In this document: piece after piece, positions 15,645 to 23,264 of the stretch
How the letters are laid out: the number at the start of each line of letters is the position of its first letter
How positions within the stretch are numbered: position 1 is the first letter of the stretch
Virus record (IMG/VR): IMGVR_UViG_3300020463_000008
Coordinates: 62,001 to 126,000 of that record
DNA from: a virus
Strand: one strand, 5' to 3'
DNA length: 64,000 bases
Translations under genes and position numbers: made by a program
Notes under the pieces: generated by a model
Databases searched by the model: none
The model's input: the letters and a program-made list of their open reading frames with translations, nothing else
Told to the model about the DNA's origin: nothing

Positions 15645-17366
15645 TTATCCTCCGATTTGTATTGATGAAAAATCATTCTTCTTAACAAATTTAATAACCG
15701 ATCTAAACTTGTCAAAAAGCTGATCCCCTTTGTGAGATATAACGAAAACATTTGTTCCTTCACCAACTTCATTTAATACTTGTAGGAACAAGTCAGTACC
15801 ACTGTTATCCATACTGCTATCAAATATTTCATCTAATAAGAGCAGATTGGTATTTACTGAATTCTTCATCTTGGCTATTTGTCTCCAAGTAAATAGTATT
15901 GCAAGATCTATCCTCAACTTTTCTCCTTCTGAGAAGCTGTCATAAGTAAACTCATCTCTGTATCGTGAACGAATTGTTTCATTGAAATCTTCATCAAGTT
16001 CAAAGTGAACGAAGAAATCCATAGCTTGTAGATACTTATTAATGAGTTTGTTAATGATGGGCAAATACTGGCGAATAATTTCTGTCTTAATTCCAGTATC
16101 TGCAAGAAGAGTTTTTGATACATCTTCGATTTGTTTTTGTTCTTCAATGTTAGTTTTTTCCTCTACAGCTTCAACTGCCGAAGTTGCTAACTCCTTCAGT
16201 TTGGCTTTTTGATTTACAACATTATCATCATCTATATTTAGATTCGATTGTTCTTCTACCATTTCCTTATTGTTTTTACTTATAAGGCTGAGTGATTGGT
16301 TGAGAGCACTTACTTCTGAGTTCTTGCCCATTATAGTCTTGTTGATAGACGCAATCTCCTCGTATCTTTTATTTAGCTTTTCTAGAGCCTGAGAAAGTGA
16401 TAATAAGTTTCCACTGGCTTTGCCTAGCTTAACATTCAATTGAGTAAGAATATTATTCTTATGGTCATGCTCTATACCTTGTTGGCATTGTGGGCACTCA
16501 TCATTATTCTCAAAGAATGCAATATCATTAGTAATACCTGATTGTTTATTATCATATTGTGCCAATAGTTTTTTAGCTTCTTCTAAATCAGTATTGACCT
16601 GTTCAGTATCATTAATAGATATACTTAGTTTTTCCACTTCTTCTAAAATTACTTCAATGGCTTCGCTTATACCTTTAGACTCTTCTTCGTTAGCAAGTAT
16701 CTTTTTATTTATCTTTTCAATAGCTTCTTCTTTAACATTACTTAATGCATCAAGTAATTCTTTTTGAGCATCTACACTTGCTCTACATACTTCTATTCTA
16801 TTATGAGCAGTAGTCAATTGCTCTTTAGTTATTTTAATTCGTTCAGTAAGTAATTCATTCATCGTACTAAAAATACGAATATCTAATATGTCTTCAATAA
16901 CTTGTCGTCTATTCCAGCCACCTATCTGCATAAATGGTTGATAACTAGCTGAACCCAGAATAACCATCTTGCTGAAAGTTCTCCAGGCAAATCCTATAAT
17001 TTGTGTTTGTAAATAAGTTTGAGTGTCAGCATTACTTGCAAAAGAATCTAACTTTAATCCATCAGCAAATATTTCTAGCTTATTGGGTTTTGCACCTCTT
17101 AATACTTTATAATGTTTTCCACCTACATTAAATTCTATTTCAACTTCTAAGTTTTTTCCATTAATACTATTAACAAGTTGGTCTTTCTTTACTTTACGAA
17201 AAGGTCTTCCATATAATGAAAACATTAATGCATCAAGAATAGTTGATTTACCCTCGCCATTCTTTCCTACAATTAATGTGGTAGTAGAACGATTAAGATC
17301 TACTTCCGTCCAAGCATTTCCTGTACTAAGTAGATTCCTCCACTTAATCTTCTCAAATGTAATCAT
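15645..17366 (-). CDS. 46: Recombination nuclease ATPase subunit (gp46, SbcC/Rad50-like)
   Basis: This is the SMC-type ATPase that with gp47 resects DNA ends for recombination-dependent replication. The 573 aa compare with 560 in T4. Walker A GKNGEGKS is at 34-41, a long coiled coil runs from about 170 to 420 with a zinc-hook CPQC at 291-294, and the C-terminal signature FSEGEKLRIDLAI and Walker B LLLLDEIFDS follow. It overlaps gene 47 by 4 bp (ATGA). Confidence 0.96.
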   Translation of the reverse strand: MITFEKIKWRNLLSTGNAWTEVDLNRSTTTLIVGKNGEGKSTILDALMFSLYGRPFRKVKKDQLVNSINGKNLEVEIEFNVGGKHYKVLRGAKPNKLEIFADGLKLDSFASNADTQTYLQTQIIGFAWRTFSKMVILGSASYQPFMQIGGWNRRQVIEDILDIRIFSTMNELLTERIKITKEQLTTAHNRIEVCRASVDAQKELLDALSNVKEEAIEKINKKILANEEESKGISEAIEVILEEVEKLSISINDTEQVNTDLEEAKKLLAQYDNKQSGITNDIAFFENNDECPQCQQGIEHDHKNNILTQLNVKLGKASGNLLSLSQALEKLNKRYEEIASINKTIMGKNSEVSALNQSLSLISKNNKEMVEEQSNLNIDDDNVVNQKAKLKELATSAVEAVEEKTNIEEQKQIEDVSKTLLADTGIKTEIIRQYLPIINKLINKYLQAMDFFVHFELDEDFNETIRSRYRDEFTYDSFSEGEKLRIDLAILFTWRQIAKMKNSVNTNLLLLDEIFDSSMDNSGTDLFLQVLNEVGEGTNVFVISHKGDQLFDKFRSVIKFVKKNDFSSIQIGG

Positions 17367-18430
17367 TCAGCAGTTTCGCTCTCAAGGGTTTGTGCTTCAG
17401 CATACAGTCCTCTAAGGAATCCTTTTACCTTTTCTTTATCAACTGTCGTTTCAACACTTTCAACATAACTATTCAAAATATTCATAGTATCTTCTAGATT
17501 TAATTCTTCATCTATTTCGCCATCTTTAAACTCATTAAAATCTTCTATAATCCTTACATCGTGTGGACCTGCCTTATATATCTTCTTCATAAAAGAATCA
17601 AACTTATTAAAGTCTGTTTTATTAGCAACAATCACTTTAACATACTTGTCAGCCATAATAGTAGCATCATAATCATCATAGGAGTTATTTGCATCATCAT
17701 ATTCAACCCTTTCAAACATGGTGTAGGGGTTAGGTATGAATTCTAGATTCATGGTCTCAGTGTCCCATATATGGAATCCTCGAGGGTCTTTATAGTCTGA
17801 CCAAGTCAATTCATAAGGATTGCCGAGATAATATACATGACCATCGTTATTGCGATGATGATAATGCCCAGAATAAACTAGAGCGAATTTATTAAATCTT
17901 TCTCTATTTAAACCACCATGTGACTTAACACCTCTATGCATAACGAAACCAGATATCTCTAAATGCCCCATACATATTTCAGCAGTAGAGTCCTGCATTC
18001 TTTTCATACTCTCTTCATAGTTATCAGTACATATCCATGGTAGCATAAAAATTTCACGACCATCAACTGTTATATCCATCGCTTCAGGTATGGTAGTAAT
18101 ATTTTGATAATCATTTAATAGTAAGTCGATAGAATTAGTATCGTTGGTGTTCTTATAATAGGTATCGTGATTACCAGCTAACATCCACATGTTCATACCA
18201 GCATCTTTAATAGGGTCGAAAAAGAACTGTCTAGATCTTTTTAACGAATGATAATTAATGTATTTTCGGCGATCGAATGTATCGCCAAGATTTAATATTG
18301 TCTTGATACCTCTTTCTTTCAATGTAGGAAAGAATGTATTTGTATAAAACTTATCCATGTAATCTACAAATGTAGTGGCATCACCTCTAGCACCAAAGTG
18401 TAGATCTGTAATAATCGCAACTTTACTCAT
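17363..18430 (-). CDS. 47: Recombination nuclease subunit (gp47, SbcD/Mre11-like)
   Basis: This metallophosphoesterase is the nuclease partner of gp46. The five motifs are visible: DLHFG at 9-13, GDTFDRR at 49-55, AGNHDTY from about 85, GHLEISGF and SGHYHHR. The 355 aa compare with 339 in T4. It overlaps gene 55 by 8 bp, so late sigma factor and recombination nuclease share one transcript. In T4 these two processes are also linked, because late transcription depends on replication. Confidence 0.96.
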   Translation of the reverse strand: MSKVAIITDLHFGARGDATTFVDYMDKFYTNTFFPTLKERGIKTILNLGDTFDRRKYINYHSLKRSRQFFFDPIKDAGMNMWMLAGNHDTYYKNTNDTNSIDLLLNDYQNITTIPEAMDITVDGREIFMLPWICTDNYEESMKRMQDSTAEICMGHLEISGFVMHRGVKSHGGLNRERFNKFALVYSGHYHHRNNDGHVYYLGNPYELTWSDYKDPRGFHIWDTETMNLEFIPNPYTMFERVEYDDANNSYDDYDATIMADKYVKVIVANKTDFNKFDSFMKKIYKAGPHDVRIIEDFNEFKDGEIDEELNLEDTMNILNSYVESVETTVDKEKVKGFLRGLYAEAQTLESETAE

Positions 18431-18974
18431 TCACATCATCCAACGCATCAGAGATGGGTGTGGACTTTTTTTCTTTCTTCTTTTTTTCTTTTGCTTCAAA
18501 ATATGGGTCTAGAGTTTGGTTCTTCTTCATATATTCAATATAAGCATTCGTTCCTTCAGCATCTTCCCCTGCTTCCATAAATGCGTCAACATCCATTTCA
18601 GCAATTAGTTTTTGTTTTACATAGGTTTGTTTTTTCTCTTTCTTTATTCTTCGTAAGAAAGCATAAAATATAATCTGCGTAAAATATGAGAAAGGGTTTG
18701 CTGATTTATCAGGATCGAAGTTATGTATATATTGAATACAATTTTCAACACCATCTAAAATCATATCTTCCCGATAAGTATAGTTTATGAAGTTTGGTTT
18801 ATATGAAAGGTGTGTACCAATCTTTAATAAACATTCTCCAATATACTCTGGGATTCTTGGTTTATCTTCTTTTGCTTTTTTTGCCTTTAAACAGTCTTGC
18901 TTGTAATCTTTCAATGCTTGCAAGAACTTTTTATTATCAACATAATGTTGTGGCTTCTTCTTAGAAACTGCCAT
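18423..18974 (-). CDS. 55: Late-gene sigma factor (gp55-like)
   Basis: The protein redirects host RNA polymerase to late promoters. Recognisable parts are a sigma region-2-like block (YTYREDMILDGVENCIQYIHNFDPDK...NPFSYFTQIIFYAFLRRI) and a Lys-rich C-terminus. I chose the ATG at 18974 (183 aa) because GGAG lies 7 nt upstream. The ATG at 18986 would have almost no leader. CTAAATA boxes before structural genes in this window are the likely targets. Confidence 0.92.
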   Translation of the reverse strand: MAVSKKKPQHYVDNKKFLQALKDYKQDCLKAKKAKEDKPRIPEYIGECLLKIGTHLSYKPNFINYTYREDMILDGVENCIQYIHNFDPDKSANPFSYFTQIIFYAFLRRIKKEKKQTYVKQKLIAEMDVDAFMEAGEDAEGTNAYIEYMKKNQTLDPYFEAKEKKKKEKKSTPISDALDDVNE

Positions 18975-18998
18975 GTATTTCTCCATTCATAATAAGTT

Positions 18999-19027
18999 AT
19001 TCTATATAAAGTTTTCTTAAAAGTAAA
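18999..19027 (-). promoter_or_regulatory. Early-type promoter for gp55-47-46
   Basis: On the minus strand, TTTACT (19022-19027), a 17-nt spacer and TAGAAT (18999-19004). The predicted leader is about 18 nt and contains the GGAG site of the 18974 start. Confidence 0.65.
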
Positions 19028-19065
19028 CTATTAAAAAAATTATTTAAAATTGCTTTACTTTTAAG
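19016..19065. repeat. Inverted repeat formed by two facing -35 blocks
   Basis: Perfect 12-bp arms CTTAAAAGTAAA (19016-19027) and TTTACTTTTAAG (19054-19065) are separated by 26 AT-rich bases. Each arm is the -35 block of a promoter pointing outward. On the plus strand it also looks like a hairpin with a T run, so a terminator role is an alternative. Confidence 0.75.
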
Positions 19066-19082
19066 TTTTTTAAAGTTAGAGT
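19054..19082 (+). promoter_or_regulatory. Divergent early-type promoter on the plus strand
   Basis: On the plus strand, TTTACT (19054-19059), a 17-nt spacer and TAGAGT (19077-19082), the same family as the minus-strand promoters. It points into hesB, the Sm-like gene and uvsW, which are all on the minus strand, so it would make antisense RNA. No convincing plus-strand gene follows. Confidence 0.5.
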
Positions 19083-19122
19083 ATGGGGTGTAGGGGGTTA
19101 AGTAATAGAGTAGAGTATTATA

Positions 19123-19428
19123 TTAGAAACCGACACTTTCACCACAACCACAACTTCCAGTAGCATTCGGATTTATAATCTCGATATGCGATCCTGCGAA
19201 ATCTTCCTTATAATCAATCTCAGATCCTAGTACATATAATTCAGCAGTCTTATCAACTATAATTATATCCTCGATTAGTGTACCATCCTCGACTGTATTT
19301 GTTTCTTCCCACTTATAAGTAAACCCAGCACAACCTCCACCATCGAGGGCGAGTCGTGCATACTTCATGCCAGACTTCTCAAGTCTTGCTTGCATATATT
19401 GTTTTGCTGGAATTGTTATACTTATCAA
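19123..19428 (-). CDS. hesB: HesB/IscA-type iron-sulfur cluster protein
   Basis: This A-type carrier binds and delivers Fe-S clusters. All three ligand cysteines are present: C33 in GGGCAGF and C93/C95 in SCGCGE near the C-terminus. The 101-aa length is typical. The start is a TTG overlapping the stop of the Sm-like gene, with AAGGA 5 nt upstream, and the family alignment supports starting here. It ends about 100 bp before the divergent promoter pair. In marine T4-like phages such genes are thought to support host Fe-S supply during infection. Confidence 0.9.
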   Translation of the reverse strand: MISITIPAKQYMQARLEKSGMKYARLALDGGGCAGFTYKWEETNTVEDGTLIEDIIIVDKTAELYVLGSEIDYKEDFAGSHIEIINPNATGSCGCGESVGF

Positions 19429-19904
19429 TGTATCGTATCCTTTTTAATACCTAATAATGCGTCTATTATTTCACTAGTATCTTCGTATCTGTCCTCTCCT
19501 AATATATCTTTGTTTCTTTCAATCATGTCGGAAGCAGTCTTCCTTAACATCTCTTGAGTTTCAAAGAGACTCTTCTTAGGTACTGGAACATCTATTAGTT
19601 TTTCATATTCTTCAACTAGTTCGATATAAAATGGTATAGAATAGGTGTGTAGTTGTTTAGTAAACATAATATCTGATTTCTTAAAGGTAAACTTTCTATC
19701 TTCTGCGAAACCACAGAATGGTGCAGCAGCAGTGACATCAACTATCTGGTCTTTTCTTTTATCTTGATGTATTCTTAATTCAAAGGGATACTCAACCGAA
19801 AGTGTTTCTTCGGTGTGTTGTCTTAGAGTAGCGACAAGCATTTCGCCTGATGCTAACTTAACCAAAACAAACTGATCGTCTTCTTTAATTAAGTTCTTGT
19901 TCAT
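19425..19904 (-). CDS. Sm-like (LSm-fold) phage protein, 159 aa
   Basis: The N-terminal half has FVLVKLASGEMLVATL and EETLSVEYPFELR, a strand-turn-strand pattern of Sm-like proteins, followed by AAPFCGFAEDRKFTF. The C-terminal half is helical (FYIELVEEYEKL, then a charged helix). It is similar in layout to the 105-aa protein at 3070-3387 and may be its paralogue. It overlaps uvsW by 4 bp and hesB by 4 bp. The role is unknown; RNA or ssDNA binding is possible. Confidence 0.6.
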   Translation of the reverse strand: MNKNLIKEDDQFVLVKLASGEMLVATLRQHTEETLSVEYPFELRIHQDKRKDQIVDVTAAAPFCGFAEDRKFTFKKSDIMFTKQLHTYSIPFYIELVEEYEKLIDVPVPKKSLFETQEMLRKTASDMIERNKDILGEDRYEDTSEIIDALLGIKKDTIH

Positions 19905-21409
19905 ATATTTACCTCTACAATCTTGTAGTTAAATTTTTCTTCGGAGTATATAGATAGTCGTTCAGAAAAGTGTCTTAATGTATGATTCTTCCAACTTTTC
20001 CAAGATAGGTCATCCGCAACATCATATAAGTTGCAACTATCCTTCCCCTCTTTCAATCTTAAACCTCGACCAATAGATTGTAAGTTTCTTATCTTACTTT
20101 TACTTGGTGAAGCGAAAATAATGTTTTCGATAGATGGTATATTAATGCCAGTCGAGAATGTACCAAATGAAGCAACTATTATATTGTTGTCTGTATCGCC
20201 TGCTATTTCTCTGACCTTTTCCCTATCCTTTACGACAGTGTCGCCTGAAACAAACCAGATGTCCTTTGAACCATCTACCTTTTTATTTAGGTTTTCATAT
20301 AGTGGAATTCCATGCTTCTGTACAAATTGGTACAGTACTAATGTATTTCCTTTTAAATCACTAGCCAAGTTGACTATGAATTTATTTCTAGCATCATTAG
20401 TGACTAGATAATCCATTTCATCAGCATACTTGTTATTCTTTCTACCCATTCTATCTGTTTCATCGTATTTTAATAATAAACAAGTAATATCTAATTCAGC
20501 AACCTTTTTATCTTCCATCAATTGCTTAGTAGTAGTGACAGCAAACACTGGTCCAAATACACCTTCTAAAACTAATTTATGAACTTTCTTTCCATCAATC
20601 GTACCAGTCGTGCCTATTCTATAATCGCAATTAATTAATTTATCCATACAGGTCGTAAGGGATCTTGCTTTAAATTGATGTGCTTCATCTCCGAAACATA
20701 CATCAAACTGAGAGAACCATTGTCTTGGTTGTTTATAAACTGACTGCCATGTTGTAATTAATACATCACTCGTAATATCTTTTGTAAATCCTGAATATAG
20801 TTTTTGTACATGATGATTTACATCCCACCCATTGATGGATGAGTAGTCTTGGAAGTCTTTATAGAGTTGTTCTACTAATGAAGTCGTTGGTACTATGATT
20901 ATTGCTTTTTTACCCATATTGAGTAAGTATCGCAGAGTTGAATAGATAATTAATGATTTTCCACTCGCTGTAGGACTCACTAGGAGTGTTCTTTGGTCAT
21001 TAATGGCTTTATGTATAGCTTCAGTCTGATACTCCCTCACGGAGAGTTTTGACCCCTTAGATGCTAAATCTAGTGAATCTACCCAGTTTTCTACCTCTTC
21101 AAAGGGTATTTTTCGGTCTATAACGATTAAATCCTTACATTCTATCTCATAACCTCGTTCAACTGCAAATCTTTCTACATATTTGTATAATCCAAGATAT
21201 AATGTGTGTCGTATTCTGTCATATTGTCGTATTTTTCCATCCCAGAGACGAGATCTGAACTGTGGAGTGAATTGTGCTCCTGGAACTGAATATGTGAAGT
21301 AGTCAGACAGCTCCTGTTCAGTGCCTGGATCGGAAAAGCAACGAATATGTATGTTGCTTGCTTTTTCTATTGTTATTTTAGGCACCAGATATAAATTTTT
21401 TCCACTCAA
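19901..21409 (-). CDS. uvsW: UvsW-like SF2 DNA/RNA helicase
   Basis: UvsW unwinds branched DNA and R-loops and helps switch from origin-dependent to recombination-dependent replication. The protein has up to 502 aa (T4: 587). Motif I PTASGKS is at 146-152, motif II DEAH at 241-244 and motif VI SIGRGLR near 430. The N-terminal DNA-binding part (FTPQFRSRLWDGKIRQY) matches T4. The start is uncertain: the long form uses a TTG inside uvsY, and a GTG at 21385 overlapping the uvsY stop is an alternative. Confidence 0.94.
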   Translation of the reverse strand: MSGKNLYLVPKITIEKASNIHIRCFSDPGTEQELSDYFTYSVPGAQFTPQFRSRLWDGKIRQYDRIRHTLYLGLYKYVERFAVERGYEIECKDLIVIDRKIPFEEVENWVDSLDLASKGSKLSVREYQTEAIHKAINDQRTLLVSPTASGKSLIIYSTLRYLLNMGKKAIIIVPTTSLVEQLYKDFQDYSSINGWDVNHHVQKLYSGFTKDITSDVLITTWQSVYKQPRQWFSQFDVCFGDEAHQFKARSLTTCMDKLINCDYRIGTTGTIDGKKVHKLVLEGVFGPVFAVTTTKQLMEDKKVAELDITCLLLKYDETDRMGRKNNKYADEMDYLVTNDARNKFIVNLASDLKGNTLVLYQFVQKHGIPLYENLNKKVDGSKDIWFVSGDTVVKDREKVREIAGDTDNNIIVASFGTFSTGINIPSIENIIFASPSKSKIRNLQSIGRGLRLKEGKDSCNLYDVADDLSWKSWKNHTLRHFSERLSIYSEEKFNYKIVEVNI

Positions 21410-21815
21410 TGGAGTTTTTAATGTCCCAACCTCTACCTGAGATTGATTTCATGATACTTTCGCACGCATAAACCATGTCTTCTAGATAACTTATGCGTAC
21501 AGTCATCTTAATTAGGTCGTCATCGCCATGTAATAGGTCGTCTTGTACTGATTTTATAGGTTTTATGCCTTGGTATTGGTCCCAGTCGTGTTCCTGCAAC
21601 TCTTCCCTAGACAGTTCGCCATTATAATATCTTATTTTTAATCTTCGTAAGGCATGAAACTCTGCTCTATGCTTTGTAAGTTTTAATTTATACTCCATCA
21701 AAAATTTTAAATACTTCTGATGTAAGTTAGGAATGCGAACAGCTTCTTTATCTAGATGATCGTCATCTATAATAGAGTCAGCTTTCCATTCGTCTTGTAG
21801 TTCTGTCAAATTCAT
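21378..21815 (-). CDS. uvsY: Recombination mediator UvsY
   Basis: UvsY loads the UvsX recombinase on ssDNA. It has 145 aa against 137 in T4. The ending ESIMKSISGRGWDIKNSIEWKKF matches the conserved C-terminal block, and the central helices are basic. The ATG has AAGGAG upstream and an early promoter 26 bp above. uvsX itself is not in the window. Confidence 0.92.
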   Translation of the reverse strand: MNLTELQDEWKADSIIDDDHLDKEAVRIPNLHQKYLKFLMEYKLKLTKHRAEFHALRRLKIRYYNGELSREELQEHDWDQYQGIKPIKSVQDDLLHGDDDLIKMTVRISYLEDMVYACESIMKSISGRGWDIKNSIEWKKFISGA

Positions 21816-21840
21816 TGTAAATACTCCTTATACAAGGTCT

Positions 21841-21869
21841 ATTCTATTCTAAAATTAGTTAAAAGTAAA
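21841..21869 (-). promoter_or_regulatory. Early-type promoter for uvsY-uvsW-hesB
   Basis: On the minus strand, TTTACT (21864-21869), a 17-nt spacer and TAGAAT (21841-21846), then a leader of about 20 nt with AAGGAG. It sits immediately below the stop of the 176-aa tube-fold gene. Confidence 0.65.
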
Positions 21870-21872
21870 GGA

Positions 21873-22403
21873 TTAAGAGATGTTATAATATGTAAATTTA
21901 AAGGTTGCACGAGCTGAAACCATCATAACATCCTGCATTTTAGACTCGAACTGTATAGGGTCTAGAGCAGTAGGGAAACAGTCTACAAATGTAAAGGTTT
22001 TCACTGGTGTGTTTTGTCCAGATAGGACTTGAAGTGTTGCATCTGAATAGTTTTGAGATATTTCTGATATCTTAGCTTTCTCATCAGATGTTAAGTAAGA
22101 AAGATATTGTTCGTGCTTTTCGGGATATCCGAGTCCAATCATCCAGTCATGTATAGCTTTCCAATTTATCATTTGAGCATCAACTTGAAACTCTACTGAA
22201 AGATCTTGGTAAGTAATTATTTCTCCAGGGATAGGACTAGCAACAAGAGGAGTAGCCTGCATAAATTCACCTAGATTTATTCCAGGCAAGTTTACAGATT
22301 GTACAAAGAAAGTTGTATCAGGTAATCTAGACACTTTGAATGTAAAGCCATTAGGATTTAATGGTGATAAGTCTGCTGGGAATGCATTTGAATAAGCTGT
22401 CAT
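21873..22403 (-). CDS. Tail-tube-fold protein, probably tail completion (gp3 position)
   Basis: This 176-aa protein has the tube-fold pattern NGFTFKVSRLPDTTFFVQSVNLPGI, then YQDLSVEFQVDAQMINWKAIHDWMIGLG, and a late strand RATFKFTYY. This relates it to gp19- and gp54-type proteins. In marine T4-like phages the gene between 23 and uvsY is usually called gene 3 (tail terminator), which I take from position only. Its ATG overlaps the stop of the 46-aa gene (TAATG). Confidence 0.7.
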   Translation of the reverse strand: MTAYSNAFPADLSPLNPNGFTFKVSRLPDTTFFVQSVNLPGINLGEFMQATPLVASPIPGEIITYQDLSVEFQVDAQMINWKAIHDWMIGLGYPEKHEQYLSYLTSDEKAKISEISQNYSDATLQVLSGQNTPVKTFTFVDCFPTALDPIQFESKMQDVMMVSARATFKFTYYNIS

Positions 22404-22543
22404 TAATTAACTCTCTTTTTTTGTAATTGTCTTAAATGGAATAAATGGGAAGACCACATTTGTTTGAACCCATGGTCTTGAGCAGCTTTTATAACTTTCT
22501 CAAGTTTTGCGATTCTACGAGCTAGTAGTTCCTCTGGTGCCAT
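22403..22543 (-). CDS. 46-aa helical basic protein
   Basis: This ORF is too short for usual callers. It encodes MAPEELLARRIAKLEKVIKA, then a second helix with HLFHLRQLQKKR. It is amphipathic with a strong positive charge and no membrane segment. The 5' end overlaps the 51-aa gene by 29 bp and the 3' end overlaps the tube-fold gene by 1 bp. The ribosome site is AGAGAGA. It is likely a small structural or assembly factor, with no family recognised. Confidence 0.5.
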   Translation of the reverse strand: MAPEELLARRIAKLEKVIKAAQDHGFKQMWSSHLFHLRQLQKKRVN

Positions 22544-22670
22544 TTTCTCTCTGTTCGATTTTTTTCTTTAAATCTTTTTTGTTTTTCCACATTTCTTTAA
22601 TGCGTGGGTCAGAAGTTTTCTCTACCATCTTGTCAAAATTTTCCACATCTCTTAACAAACTTTTTGTCAT
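22515..22670 (-). CDS. 51-aa charged coiled-coil-like protein
   Basis: The ATG at 22668-22670 overlaps the stop of the 46-aa membrane gene (ATGA), with AAGGA 9 nt upstream. The protein is Lys/Glu-rich and helical (RDVENFDKMVEKTSD, then KEMWKNKKDLKKKIEQRE). It has no membrane segment. Like the following 46-aa protein it has a Lys-x-Met-Trp motif (IKEMW / FKQMW), so the two may be related. Confidence 0.5.
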   Translation of the reverse strand: MTKSLLRDVENFDKMVEKTSDPRIKEMWKNKKDLKKKIEQRENGTRGTTSS

Positions 22671-22807
22671 AACCATATTCCTTGTATAAACAAACCAAGA
22701 GCCATCCCAAATAGGAAAGCCATTAATATTAATTTATAATAGTCTATTTCGAATGTGACTTGAAACCAGTCAATCATTCGTTCGTAATATTCAATCAATC
22801 TAGACAT
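22667..22807 (-). CDS. 46-aa membrane protein
   Basis: The first part is an amphipathic helix (SRLIEYYERMIDWFQVT), followed by a membrane segment at about residues 24-45 (KLILMAFLFGMALGLFIQG). I chose the ATG at 22807 because TGAGGATATT precedes it. A longer reading to 22894 would need a TTG without a ribosome site. A CTAAATA box lies 15 bp upstream, so it may be made late. It is the first of three overlapping small genes leading into the tube-fold gene. Confidence 0.6.
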   Translation of the reverse strand: MSRLIEYYERMIDWFQVTFEIDYYKLILMAFLFGMALGLFIQGIWL

Positions 22808-22821
22808 AATATCCTCACTAC

Positions 22822-22828
22822 TATTTAG
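22822..22828 (-). promoter_or_regulatory. Late-promoter-like box before the 46-aa membrane gene
   Basis: CTAAATA on the minus strand, within 20 bp of the ATG. T4 late promoters have only a TATAAATA-type -10 element; CTAAATA-like forms recur in this window before virion genes. Confidence 0.45.
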
Positions 22829-22845
22829 GTCTTTTGAAACCTCAA

Positions 22846-22953
22846 TTAGTGATAATATTGTAGATACCAGATGACTGAAACAGCTAGAGTACAAGGAACG
22901 ATGGCGAGACAGGATGGTAAGAACACCATATAAAATAGTGGTCTCTTCAACAT
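22846..22953 (-). CDS. 35-aa membrane peptide
   Basis: MLKRPLFYMVF starts a hydrophobic stretch that runs to residue 30, with two cysteines. A GAGGA site lies 13 nt before this ATG, which is far. The frame is open upstream to a TTG at 22998, which would add a 15-residue acidic N-terminus (50 aa in all). Either form would insert in the membrane. No family is recognised. Confidence 0.4.
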   Translation of the reverse strand: MLKRPLFYMVFLPSCLAIVPCTLAVSVIWYLQYYH

Positions 22954-22987
22954 GAAGTCGACATCGTCCTCGTGAGTTTTGGTTGGT

Positions 22988-23128
22988 TTAGAATCCAAGA
23001 TAACTCAGTCGCATCGTCACGACTGTGGCAACTGGGAATCCTAAAGGAAGAGCAATGAATGCTAGAAATTTGGCGAGTGCTTTGGTTTTTCGCACCATGC
23101 TCTTCGTTAATTTAATAACTGTGGACAT
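22988..23128 (-). CDS. 46-aa basic membrane peptide
   Basis: The ORF has AGGA 7 nt before ATG 23126-23128. The N-terminus is basic (KLTKSMVRKTKALAK), followed by a hydrophobic segment with Gly/Pro (FLAFIALPLGFPVATVV). This layout fits a membrane-active peptide. A late-type box lies 64 bp upstream, directly after the terminator of the YRG gene, so it is likely the first gene of a new transcript. Confidence 0.55.
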   Translation of the reverse strand: MSTVIKLTKSMVRKTKALAKFLAFIALPLGFPVATVVTMRLSYLGF

Positions 23129-23191
23129 GGTTTTTCCTGTTAAGGGTTAATAATTGGTTATAAAAAAATAATTTTTTATTACCACCAAAAA

Positions 23192-23198
23192 TATTTAG
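23192..23198 (-). promoter_or_regulatory. Late-promoter-like box after the YRG unit
   Basis: CTAAATA on the minus strand, 7 bp below the T run of the YRG-gene terminator. This arrangement (terminator, then late box, then gene) supports a separate late unit starting with the 46-aa membrane peptide. Confidence 0.45.
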
Positions 23199-23204
23199 TA
23201 CAAA

Positions 23205-23252
23205 TAAAAAAGCTGGGAGGTTATAAGTTTATAAGTCTTACACCACCCAGCT
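23205..23252 (-). terminator. Intrinsic terminator of the YRG unit
   Basis: On the minus strand AGCTGGGTGGT pairs with ACCTCCCAGCT (11 bp, one mismatch), followed directly by TTTTTTATTTG. It lies 13 bp below the YRG stop. The loop of about 20 nt is long. The descending arm shares ACCTCCCAGC with the riboswitch leader. Confidence 0.75.
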
Positions 23253-23264
23253 CCTCTAATAAGA

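Noticed and set aside
19083-19165. Small plus-strand peptide behind the divergent promoter
   Set aside because: The first ATG gives about 26 codons without ribosome site and with low-complexity content; antisense RNA is the simpler reading.
22667-22894. 75-aa reading of the small membrane gene
   Set aside because: The longer form needs a TTG without ribosome site and crosses the preceding 35-aa gene; the ATG at 22807 has a good site.
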